NCBI RefSeq assembly: GCF_964229645.1
Contig: NZ_CAXREX010000104.1
Span: forward strand, 1 to 9,954
Direction of reading: 5' to 3'
DNA from: Nioella sp964229645
Lineage (GTDB): Bacteria; Pseudomonadota; Alphaproteobacteria; Rhodobacterales; Rhodobacteraceae
Length of the DNA stretch: 9,954 nucleotides
The notes beneath the pieces are model-generated. The model made no database searches, had not been told where the DNA came from, and saw only the letters and a list, made by a program, of their open reading frames with translations. Position 1 is the first letter of the stretch. Each line of letters starts with the position of its first letter. Made by a program: the position numbers and the translations under genes. Below, in pieces: positions 1 to 5,618 of this stretch.

Positions 1-1
1 G

Positions 2-313
2 TCGACCAATTCCGTGGACCTCACCGGCGACGGAGTGCCAGAGGTGATCCTCGACGCCGAGTTCCTGCACTGCTCGACCATGGCCATGGCCCCCTATTGC
101 GGGACCGGGGGCTGCGCTCTCTACGCGATCGTGGACGAAGAAGTGTTCGAGTGGCAGTCGCTTGGATGGCGGGTCATCGACTGGGACGGGGAACCGATCC
201 TTCTGATCGGTCGCGACGGCGCCTGGTGCGGCGTCAGCAGCGCAGGTTTCTGTTTCGAGGCGCTTTATTGGAACGGCGATACCTTCCTGACGGTCATGCC
301 GCCGCTGGAATAA
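2..313 (+). CDS. Hypothetical protein, 3' end only (cysteine-rich, Asp/Gly-rich motif)
   Basis: The reading frame is open to the left edge and ends at TAA 311-313, so only the last 103 residues are visible. They begin with a D-L-T-G-D-G-x-P-E stretch that resembles the calcium-binding loops of FG-GAP/VCBS-type or EF-hand-like repeats. Five cysteines follow (in HC, YC, GGC, WC and FC contexts), and many Trp/Tyr residues lie among beta-rich sequence, ending in a W-N-G-D-T-F motif. This composition suggests an exported, disulphide-stabilised protein, but the signal peptide would lie outside the window. I know similar conserved hypothetical proteins in Rhodobacteraceae but no function for them. 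Its last 20 bases overlap the 3' end of the convergent TPP-enzyme gene. An internal GTG at 14 is probably not the true start, because the frame stays open before it. Confidence 0.6.
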   Translation, partial: STNSVDLTGDGVPEVILDAEFLHCSTMAMAPYCGTGGCALYAIVDEEVFEWQSLGWRVIDWDGEPILLIGRDGAWCGVSSAGFCFEALYWNGDTFLTVMPPLE

Positions 314-1859
314 GCCTTGACAGCACCACTTCGATCAGCCTTGGGCCGGGGGCGGCAAGGGCCTCGTCCAGCGCGGCCTCCATCTCGTCGATCGTTGTTG
401 CACGGGTACCGGGAACGCCATGTCCCTCGGCCAGTGCCACCCAGTCGAGGGTTGGGTCTTCGACATCGAACATCGCCCGCGCGTTGCGGCCAACTTGCGT
501 CACACCGAGATTGGCAAGCTCGCCATGCAGGATCTGGTATCCCCGGTTGGCAAACACGATCACCGTCACGTCGAGCCGTTCGCGCGCCATCGTCCAGAGC
601 GATTGCAAAGTATACATGGCCGACCCGTCTCCGGTCAGCGCCAGCACCTTGCGGTCGGGGCAGGCAACAGCCGCCCCGGTGGCGCACGGCAGGCACTGGC
701 CGATCGCGCCGCCCATGGTGATCAGCCAGTCATGATGCGGGCCGGTCCGCGTGGCGGTGGTGATCGGCGCGCCCGAGGTCACGGCCTCGTTCACCACGAT
801 GGCGTTCTCCGGCATCGCACGCGCGATCAACGCCCCCGCGCTGGTCGCCGTCAGGGCCCCTTCAGGGCGCTCTGGCAAGGCCAGTTCCACTGGCGCGACC
901 GTTTCTGAATGCGCCCCGAGCCGATCCGCCAGCCCGTTCAGAACAAATGCCAGATCCATCGTCTCATCGGCCAGATCCTGCACGTGAATATCCGGCCGCG
1001 TGGGCACGGAAGGCTTGCCGGGATAGGCAAAGAAATTGACCGGCGCATGGGTGCCGCAGACCACGAGGCTGCGCACGCCTTTCAAGAGCTCTGCATTGGC
1101 ATCGACGGGGTAGAGCAGTTGCTCGACCGGCGGCGTGCCCGCGCCGCGTTCCAGCCGCGGGCTATGGAGCGGGACCATCAGGCGGCAATCGGCGGCCTGG
1201 GCGATTTGCGCGCCGAGGCGCAGCAGCGGGCCGTGGGTGGCCTGTCCGCCCAGGAGCAGCGCCGCGCCATCGGCTTTCAGCGCCTCGGCCGCGGCATCGA
1301 GCTCAGCCGAGGACGGCCGGAAAAGGGCAGGAGGCTCAAGGGCTTGAACCGGCTCGGACCCGTCGCCCCAGGCGGTGTCGGCGGGCAGGACCAGGGTGGC
1401 GATGCGGCCGTTCGCGGACCGCGCCACGCGGACAGCTTCGGCCCCGTCGCGGGCCACGTCAGAAGCCGATAAACTGCTGCGAGTCCAATGACTTATCGTG
1501 CGGCTGATGCCTTCGGTGTCGCCTTTCAGGGGGCTTTCGAAAGCGAGGTGGTAGGTGGCGTGATCGCCCATGATGTTTACCATGCCGCTGCCGGCCTTGC
1601 GGGCGTTGTGCAGGTTGGAATAGGCGTTCCCGAAGCCCGGAGCGAGGTGCAGCATCGTCGCCGCGACGCGGCCCGACATGCGGAAATACCCATCCGCCGC
1701 GCCGGAGGTTCCGCCTTCGAAAAGGCAGAGAATACAACGCATTGCCGGGTTTTCATCCAGGGCCGCGACGAAATGCATCTCGGACGTGCCGGGGTTGGCA
1801 AAGCAGGTGTCCACACCGCTGGCCAGCAGGGTTTTGACAAGGGATTGAGCGCCGTTCAT
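294..1859 (-). CDS. Thiamine-diphosphate enzyme, acetolactate synthase large-subunit-like
   Basis: This 521-residue protein belongs to the TPP-dependent acetolactate synthase / benzoylformate decarboxylase superfamily. The N-terminal pyrimidine-binding domain (about 1-165) carries the N-P-G-T-S-E motif at 22-27 and the catalytic glutamate E48 in L-F-E-G-G. A central domain (about 180-320) follows. The C-terminal pyrophosphate-binding domain has the G-D-G-S motif at 410-413 and N438 in F-A-N-R-G-Y, fitting the GDG-(about 26)-N metal/TPP motif. Family members act on 2-oxo acids, but the substrate cannot be read here. The protein is shorter than biosynthetic IlvB (usually 560-590), and no ilvH/ilvN regulatory-subunit gene is adjacent, so valine/isoleucine synthesis is uncertain. 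The ATG at 1859 was chosen because AGGAGG lies 5 bases upstream. A start at 1952 would add 31 residues unlike the family. TGA is at 294-296. Confidence 0.85.
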   Translation of the reverse strand: MNGAQSLVKTLLASGVDTCFANPGTSEMHFVAALDENPAMRCILCLFEGGTSGAADGYFRMSGRVAATMLHLAPGFGNAYSNLHNARKAGSGMVNIMGDHATYHLAFESPLKGDTEGISRTISHWTRSSLSASDVARDGAEAVRVARSANGRIATLVLPADTAWGDGSEPVQALEPPALFRPSSAELDAAAEALKADGAALLLGGQATHGPLLRLGAQIAQAADCRLMVPLHSPRLERGAGTPPVEQLLYPVDANAELLKGVRSLVVCGTHAPVNFFAYPGKPSVPTRPDIHVQDLADETMDLAFVLNGLADRLGAHSETVAPVELALPERPEGALTATSAGALIARAMPENAIVVNEAVTSGAPITTATRTGPHHDWLITMGGAIGQCLPCATGAAVACPDRKVLALTGDGSAMYTLQSLWTMARERLDVTVIVFANRGYQILHGELANLGVTQVGRNARAMFDVEDPTLDWVALAEGHGVPGTRATTIDEMEAALDEALAAPGPRLIEVVLSRLIPAAA

Positions 1860-1864
1860 GGGGT

Positions 1865-1870
1865 CCTCCT
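1865..1870 (-). promoter_or_regulatory. Consensus ribosome binding site of the TPP-enzyme gene
   Basis: AGGAGG on the minus strand is 5 bases from the ATG at 1857-1859. It fixes the start of the TPP-enzyme gene and rules out the upstream in-frame ATG at 1952. Confidence 0.85.
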
Positions 1871-1917
1871 GCGCGCCAGACAAGCACGGATGACCGGACC
1901 CGGAAACCCCGAAAAGA

Positions 1918-1942
1918 GGGGGGTGCCCCCCGTACACCCCCC
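1918..1942 (-). promoter_or_regulatory. G6/C6 leader hairpin, possible attenuator of the TPP-enzyme gene
   Basis: Read on the minus strand, two G6 runs (1942-1937 and 1931-1926) precede one C6 run (1923-1918). The first run can pair as GGGGGGTG with CACCCCCC (8 bp, 9-base loop). The second can pair as GGGGG with CCCCC around a GCAC loop. The two pairings exclude each other. The C run is followed at once by TCTTTTC, so the hairpin looks like a weak intrinsic terminator about 58 bases before the start codon. A role in attenuation is inference; no leader peptide was identified. Confidence 0.4.
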
Positions 1943-1962
1943 GTGCAGACAAAACCGCGCCA

Positions 1963-1985
1963 TTGACGGGATTTTAGGAAAATCC
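1963..1985. promoter_or_regulatory. Perfect palindrome in the divergent TPP-enzyme / BrnA-like promoter region
   Basis: GGATTTTAGGAAAATCC (1969-1985) is a perfect inverted repeat with 7-base arms and a 3-base centre. It starts directly after a TTGACG -35-like hexamer (1963-1968) on the plus strand, so it would fill a 17-base spacer. The plus-strand -10 that should follow is poor. On the minus strand the palindrome contains TAAAAT (1971-1976), a good -10-like hexamer facing the TPP-enzyme gene. Position and symmetry suit an operator. The BrnA-like RHH protein encoded 40 bases downstream is the obvious candidate ligand, because BrnA proteins autoregulate. Confidence 0.5.
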
Positions 1986-2025
1986 TGCCAGACTGCCCGG
2001 CACTTTCCCAAATCGAGGACCGGCC

Positions 2026-2451
2026 ATGAACCTGGATGGCAAACCGCTGACCGCGAAGCAGCGGGAACATCACCACTACCTGATCGACGCGATGGCGCGC
2101 ATCGACTACGACCTGCACAACCGCATCTTCATCAACCAGCGCGTGCCGAGCGACTGGGTGCGGATCGCGACCTCACCCAGCCCCGCGAAGAAGCGGGTGA
2201 CGATAAGGGTGGATGAGGACGTGCTGAAATTCTTCCGCTCCATGGGGCCGGATTATGGCCCCCGGATGAATGACGTGCTGAAAGCCTTCATGCGGGCGCG
2301 GCTGATGGGGCTGCTGCACGGGGATGAGACCATCGACCAGTTCAAGGAACAGGAGAAGAGCGGGCCGCGCAAGCGACCGAAATGGGGCTGGACGGACCAG
2401 ATGATGGAGGAAGGCGATGCGTGGCTCAAGGCGCGACGGGGGGAGGAGTGA
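2026..2451 (+). CDS. Orphan BrnA-like ribbon-helix-helix protein
   Basis: This 141-residue protein has a core at about 56-93 that fits the BrnA-antitoxin ribbon-helix-helix: a beta strand K-R-V-T-I-R-V-D, a first helix with E-D-V-L-K-F-F, then a second helix with R-M-N-D-V-L-K-A-F-M. In type II toxin-antitoxin loci BrnA neutralises the RNase BrnT and represses their shared operon. Here no BrnT-sized gene lies before or after it. The protein is also longer than classical BrnA: about 55 residues precede the RHH (His-rich start, then D-Y-D-L-H-N) and a charged tail of about 45 residues with W120 and W122 follows. It may therefore be a stand-alone transcription factor. The ATG at 2026 has GAGG at 2015-2018 with 7-base spacing. 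TGA is at 2449-2451. Confidence 0.8.
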   Translation: MNLDGKPLTAKQREHHHYLIDAMARIDYDLHNRIFINQRVPSDWVRIATSPSPAKKRVTIRVDEDVLKFFRSMGPDYGPRMNDVLKAFMRARLMGLLHGDETIDQFKEQEKSGPRKRPKWGWTDQMMEEGDAWLKARRGEE

Positions 2452-2625
2452 GGGGGATGGTTGCCCCCCGCACAGCTTTGGTTGGGGCGGACGGCCCAGA
2501 CCGGACCTCCATCGCAGTGCTATGCGCCGCTGTGCGGTTTTCGCATTCCTGCCATCTGGACACCGCGCAGCATCTTCGGTGAGCGGATGACAGCAGTGTG
2601 CCCATGGCTGCCGCCCAAAAACAGG
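2452..2625. other. Intergenic stretch without a recognisable gene
   Basis: Between the BrnA-like gene and the Hint-gene promoter I find no supportable gene on either strand. Short open frames exist but lack ribosome binding sites and family resemblance. A GGGGG/CCCCC pair (2452-2456 with 2464-2468, 7-base loop) sits directly after the BrnA-like stop. It could help end transcription, but no T-run follows on the plus strand. Confidence 0.4.
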
Positions 2626-2654
2626 TTGACCCAACTGCGGTGCATCACAATAGT
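2626..2654 (+). promoter_or_regulatory. Candidate sigma-70 promoter of the Hint-domain gene
   Basis: TTGACC (2626-2631) and AATAGT (2649-2654) are 17 bases apart. Each differs from consensus at one and two positions respectively. Transcription would begin near 2661 and give a leader of about 55 bases before the ATG at 2717. Confidence 0.55.
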
Positions 2655-2716
2655 GCGTGCGCAACGCGGAATTCATCGGACGGGTCTGCGGCCAGGAAGT
2701 AGGGAAAGGGACCACG

Positions 2717-3598
2717 ATGGCAAACTTCACATATTCTTCTTGGGCTGCGTGGTCGGATGATGGCGCCTATCTCTACTATGGAAACGACGATGGTACGATC
2801 ACGGATGTAGATGATGACGATCAGTTCGAGAGTGGCGATGCCGGCGGGAAGGAACCGAGGATTGGGATCGACAACCTGACGTATATCGGGACCATCGATT
2901 TTGGCGGGACACTCTACCCGGTCTTTCAGGATGACGATTTTGGAGACTACTGGATTTTCGCACAGGCCGATGATGAGTTGCCGACCTCCGACTTCGACCC
3001 GAATATAATCAATACCGGCGCTGTCTTTTCCTTCTGCTTTGCCGCGGGCACCCGGATCGCCACGCCCGGGGGCGGCACCATTGTCGAAGACCTGCAGATC
3101 GGCGATCCGATCCTGACCGCCGACGGACGCACGGTGCCGGTCAAATGGGTCGGGCGGCAGACGATCTTCACCCTGTTCCGGCCCGCCGAACGGCTGATGC
3201 CGGTGCGCTTTGCTGCGGGGTCTCTGGGTGCGGGGCTGCCGAGGTCTGACCTTACAGTCACCGCTGATCACGGGATGCTGGTCTATGGCGTGATCTGTCA
3301 TGCCGGGGCGCTGGTGAACGGGGAGACGATCACGCGGGTTCCGCTGTCCGAGATGGCCGAGAGCTACACCGTCTATCACATCGAGACCGAGGAACACGAA
3401 ATCATCCTCGCCAATGGTGCCCCCGCCGAGACCTTCATCGACAATGTCTCCCGCCGGGTTTTCGACAATTACGCAGAGTTCGAAGCGCTCTATGGCGACG
3501 TGCCGGAGATGGAAGAACTGCCCTATCCCCGCGCGATGAGCGCGCGGCAGGTTCCGGAGCGGATCAGAACAATGCTGGCTCGCGCCACCGCTGCTTGA
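2717..3598 (+). CDS. Hint-domain (hedgehog/intein) protein
   Basis: This 293-residue protein has two clear parts. Residues 1-100 are acidic and aromatic, with D-D-G-x-Y-x-Y-Y-G-N-D-D-G-T and a D-D-D-D run. I do not recognise this domain, and it has no signal peptide. Residues 107-243 form a Hint domain: C107 in C-F-A-A-G-T-R-I-A-T (the position of the splicing/cleavage nucleophile), I-G-D-P-I-L-T, then the T-x-x-H motif T182/H185 in V-T-A-D-H-G-M-L-V, and H-x-I-I-L-A-N-G-x-P-A-E-T-F. About 50 charged residues follow. Hint proteins are abundant in Rhodobacteraceae, often in proteins without a signal peptide that may leave by type I secretion; export here is inference. The ATG at 2717 follows AAAGGG with 6-base spacing; an upstream in-frame start at 2657 is unsupported. 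Confidence 0.85.
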   Translation: MANFTYSSWAAWSDDGAYLYYGNDDGTITDVDDDDQFESGDAGGKEPRIGIDNLTYIGTIDFGGTLYPVFQDDDFGDYWIFAQADDELPTSDFDPNIINTGAVFSFCFAAGTRIATPGGGTIVEDLQIGDPILTADGRTVPVKWVGRQTIFTLFRPAERLMPVRFAAGSLGAGLPRSDLTVTADHGMLVYGVICHAGALVNGETITRVPLSEMAESYTVYHIETEEHEIILANGAPAETFIDNVSRRVFDNYAEFEALYGDVPEMEELPYPRAMSARQVPERIRTMLARATAA

Positions 3599-3688
3599 GC
3601 AGATCGTGAAGCGGCATTGATCCCTAAGCTTGAACTTGGCGGACATTCACGCCCAGCGCAGCGAATGACCGCTTCCCGCCCACAACAC
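3599..3688. other. Short convergent gap, possible dispersed intergenic sequence
   Basis: This gap lies between the Hint-gene stop and the ahcY terminator. It carries no gene. The part around 3640-3680 (GCGGACATT then GCAGCGAATGACCGCTT) recalls sequence I associate with many Rhodobacterales intergenic regions. This is memory only and unverified. Confidence 0.25.
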
Positions 3689-3721
3689 AAAAAAACACCG
3701 GCCAACTCGCGCTGGCCGGTG
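3689..3721 (-). terminator. Rho-independent terminator of ahcY
   Basis: On the minus strand, CACCGGCCA (3721-3713) pairs perfectly with TGGCCGGTG (3704-3696) across an 8-base loop. Seven T residues follow (3695-3689). It starts 26 bases after the ahcY stop. Read on the plus strand there is no T-run, so it serves ahcY rather than the Hint gene. Confidence 0.92.
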
Positions 3722-3747
3722 CTCCAAATCCGTAAGGTGACCCGCCC

Positions 3748-5139
3748 TCAGTAGCGGTAATGTTCCGGCTTGAAGGGGCCTTCCTGCGGGACGCCGATAT
3801 AGTCGGCCTGGTCCTTGGCCAGTTCGGTCAGCTTGGCGCCGATCTTGGCGAGGTGCAGGCGGGCGACCTTTTCGTCCAGCTTCTTGGGCAGGACGTAGAC
3901 CTTGTTCTCGTACTCGTCGCCACGGGTCCAGAGCTCGATCTGCGCCAGCGTCTGGTTGGTGAAGCTGGCCGACATCACGAAGGACGGGTGGCCGGTGGCG
4001 TTGCCGAGGTTCAGCAGGCGGCCTTCGGACAGCAGGATGATCTTGTTGCCCGAGGGCATCTCGATCATGTCCACCTGGTCCTTGATGTTGGTCCACTTGT
4101 GGTTCTTCAGCGCCGCGACCTGGATCTCGTTGTCGAAATGGCCGATATTGCCGACGATGGCCATGTTCTTCATCTCGCGCATATGCTCGATGCGGATCAC
4201 GTCCTTGTTGCCGGTGGTGGTGATGAAGATGTCGGCGGAGGCGACCTCGTCTTCCAACGTGGTCACTTCGAACCCGTCCATGGCGGCCTGAAGCGCGCAG
4301 TTCGGGTCCACTTCGGTCACCTTCACGCGGGCGCCCGCGCCGCGAAGCGAGGCGGCAGAGCCCGTGCCCACATCGCCGTAGCCGCAGACCACGGCGACCT
4401 TGCCGGCCATCATGGTGTCGGTGGCGCGGCGGATGCCGTCGACGAGCGATTCCTTGCAGCCATACTTGTTGTCGAACTTCGACTTGGTGACCGAGTCGTT
4501 CACGTTGATGGCAGGGAAGGGCAGGTGGCCTTTCTCCATCATCTGGTAGAGACGGTGCACGCCGGTGGTGGTTTCCTCGGTCACGCCCTGGATCATGTGG
4601 CGCTGCTTGGTGAACCAGCCGGGCGAGGCGGCGAGACGCTTCTTGATCTGGGCGAAGAGGGCGACCTCTTCTTCCGAGGTGGGCATCTCGATCAGGTCGG
4701 TTTCGCCTTCCTCGACGCGGGCGCCGAGCAGGATGTAGAGCGTGGCGTCGCCACCGTCATCGAGGATCATGTTGCAGCCGCCCTCTTCGAACATGAAGAT
4801 GCGGTCGGCGTAGTCCCAGTATTCCTCCAGCGTTTCGCCCTTGATGGCGAAGACCGGGATGCCCGCGGCGGCGATGGCGGCGGCGGCGTGGTCCTGGGTG
4901 GAGAAGATGTTGCAGCTGGCCCAACGGACCTCGGCGCCGAGATGCACGAGGGTTTCGATCAGCACGGCGGTCTGGATCGTCATGTGCAGCGAGCCCGCGA
5001 TGCGCGCGCCCTTGAGCGGCTTGGAGGTGCCGTAGTCCTCGCGCAGGGCCATCAGGCCCGGCATCTCGGTTTCGGCGATGTCGAGTTCCTTGCGGCCGAA
5101 TTCGGCCAGCGCGATATCCTTGACGATGTAATCGGACAT
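3748..5139 (-). CDS. ahcY: Adenosylhomocysteinase (S-adenosyl-L-homocysteine hydrolase)
   Basis: This cytoplasmic, NAD-dependent enzyme splits S-adenosylhomocysteine into adenosine and homocysteine, relieving product inhibition of methyltransferases. The 463-residue protein is the usual alphaproteobacterial length; the bacterial insert of about 35 residues lies near 140-180. Visible family landmarks: H52 (L-H-M-T-I-Q-T), signature 1 S-C-N-I-F-S-T-Q-D-H (75-84), catalytic K219 and D223 in V-T-K-S-K-F-D-N, the Rossmann motif G-Y-G-D-V-G (253-258), I-G-H-F-D-N-E-I (332-339), H384 in G-H-P-S-F-V-M-S, and the C-terminal K-P-E-H-Y-R-Y. One oddity: T259 sits where most homologues have Lys. ATG 5139 is supported by AGGAG 6 bases upstream. 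In R. capsulatus, as I recall, this gene near the reg locus is activated by the LysR protein HvrB. Confidence 0.98.
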   Translation of the reverse strand: MSDYIVKDIALAEFGRKELDIAETEMPGLMALREDYGTSKPLKGARIAGSLHMTIQTAVLIETLVHLGAEVRWASCNIFSTQDHAAAAIAAAGIPVFAIKGETLEEYWDYADRIFMFEEGGCNMILDDGGDATLYILLGARVEEGETDLIEMPTSEEEVALFAQIKKRLAASPGWFTKQRHMIQGVTEETTTGVHRLYQMMEKGHLPFPAINVNDSVTKSKFDNKYGCKESLVDGIRRATDTMMAGKVAVVCGYGDVGTGSAASLRGAGARVKVTEVDPNCALQAAMDGFEVTTLEDEVASADIFITTTGNKDVIRIEHMREMKNMAIVGNIGHFDNEIQVAALKNHKWTNIKDQVDMIEMPSGNKIILLSEGRLLNLGNATGHPSFVMSASFTNQTLAQIELWTRGDEYENKVYVLPKKLDEKVARLHLAKIGAKLTELAKDQADYIGVPQEGPFKPEHYRY

Positions 5140-5154
5140 TGAGGGCTCCTGCAG

Positions 5155-5177
5155 GGCGTCAAATCTGGTTTGGCGCC
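5155..5177 (-). promoter_or_regulatory. Hairpin in the ahcY 5' leader
   Basis: GGCGTCAAA (5155-5163) faces TTTGGCGCC (5169-5177). Eight of nine positions pair, with one A-C mismatch and a 5-base loop. It covers most of the short leader between the -10 hexamer and the AGGAG site. Its position suits control of RNA start, stability or ribosome access. It does not resemble the SAH or SAM/SAH riboswitches as I know them. Confidence 0.35.
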
Positions 5178-5205
5178 ACATAGCAGGCGAGGACGTGCGG
5201 GACAA
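5177..5205 (-). promoter_or_regulatory. Candidate sigma-70 promoter of ahcY
   Basis: On the minus strand TTGTCC (5205-5200) and TATGTG (5182-5177) are separated by exactly 17 bases. The expected start, near 5170, leaves a leader of about 30 bases. The promoter starts 17 bases after the terminator of the upstream small gene, so ahcY appears to be its own transcription unit. Confidence 0.55.
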
Positions 5206-5221
5206 TGGGCAGGCCCCGACG

Positions 5222-5249
5222 AAAAAGGGCCGCGCTTGTGGCGCGGCCC
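5222..5249 (-). terminator. Rho-independent terminator of the 51-residue small gene
   Basis: On the minus strand GGGCCGCGC (5249-5241) pairs perfectly with GCGCGGCCC (5235-5227) around a 5-base loop, followed by TTTTT (5226-5222). It lies 30 bases after the small gene's stop and isolates it from ahcY. Confidence 0.9.
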
Positions 5250-5279
5250 GGTGATGAAATGATGTCTTCTGTTCCGGGG

Positions 5280-5435
5280 TTACTTGGACCCCTTGCCACC
5301 GCCGCCCTTGGGCGAGGTGCCGGCCCCGGTCGGGGTGCCGCCCTTGTCGGACATGCTGCCTTGGGTTGCTGCGGGTCCTTTGGCGGTCTGATCCTTGCGC
5401 GCGGGGGCGTTCTCGGGGGTATCTTCCTTGGGCAT
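5280..5435 (-). CDS. Small Lys/Gly/Pro-rich disordered protein, 51 residues
   Basis: The ORF is short but well framed. A near-perfect GGAGGAG site (5449-5443) lies 7 bases before the ATG at 5435, and a strong terminator follows the TAA at 5280-5282. The product begins M-P-K-E-D-T-P-E-N and ends P-K-G-G-G-G-K-G-S-K. It has seven Lys, one Arg and many Gly, Pro, Ala and Thr, with almost no hydrophobic residues. It must be disordered and cytoplasmic, with no signal peptide or membrane segment. K-G-G occurs twice, faintly like stress-induced KGG proteins, but the family pattern is not present. I do not recognise a family. A T-A-T-T-A-A hexamer at 5463-5458 could be its -10 box; no good -35 is seen. 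Function is unknown; nucleic-acid binding or stress protection are guesses from composition. Confidence 0.75.
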   Translation of the reverse strand: MPKEDTPENAPARKDQTAKGPAATQGSMSDKGGTPTGAGTSPKGGGGKGSK

Positions 5436-5512
5436 AAACTATCTCCTCCAGTAAGCGTTAATAGTTGAAGGCTACGCGTTCTTCCCCGAATCCACCAAGA
5501 AGATTCTGGCCG

Positions 5513-5531
5513 GGCCCGGGCCTGCCGGGCC
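5513..5531. repeat. GC-only inverted repeat between the divergent small gene and HD gene
   Basis: GGCCCGG (5513-5519) and CCGGGCC (5525-5531) are perfect 7-base arms around a 5-base loop, inside a run of GGCC/CCGGG repeats (about 5508-5540). No T-run follows on either strand. It may be a protein-binding site, a REP-like element or chance in GC-rich DNA. Confidence 0.35.
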
Positions 5532-5618
5532 GGGTTTGGCCGAAAATGGCTGATGCAGGCATTGAATTTCCCCTGTCGGGCAGGTCATCTGGGGCGCGTG
5601 CAACCAAGAGGCGGGCGG

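Noticed and set aside
2452..2468. Intrinsic terminator after the BrnA-like gene
   Set aside because: A 5-bp GC stem exists, but no T-run follows, so I list it only as a note.
2461..2760. 99-codon plus-strand frame after the BrnA-like gene
   Set aside because: It has no ribosome site or family resemblance, and it overlaps the better supported Hint gene start.
2645..3646. 333-codon open frame on the minus strand
   Set aside because: It is antisense to the Hint-domain gene, whose conserved blocks are clear, and shows no family pattern itself.
3760..5142. 460-codon open frame on the plus strand
   Set aside because: It is exactly antisense to ahcY. Its composition (Val, Asp, His, Gly-rich) is typical of a GC-rich shadow frame, and AhcY itself is certain.
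5140..5205. SAH or SAM/SAH riboswitch before ahcY
   Set aside because: The leader from the predicted start is only about 30 bases. The loop cannot pair with the AGGAG site as in the SAM/SAH class, and the longer SAH-class structure does not fit.
5553..5618. Upstream start for the HD-domain gene
   Set aside because: The added 22 residues are Arg/Gly-rich, lack a ribosome site and fall outside the family pattern. ATG 5619 has AGAGG at proper spacing.
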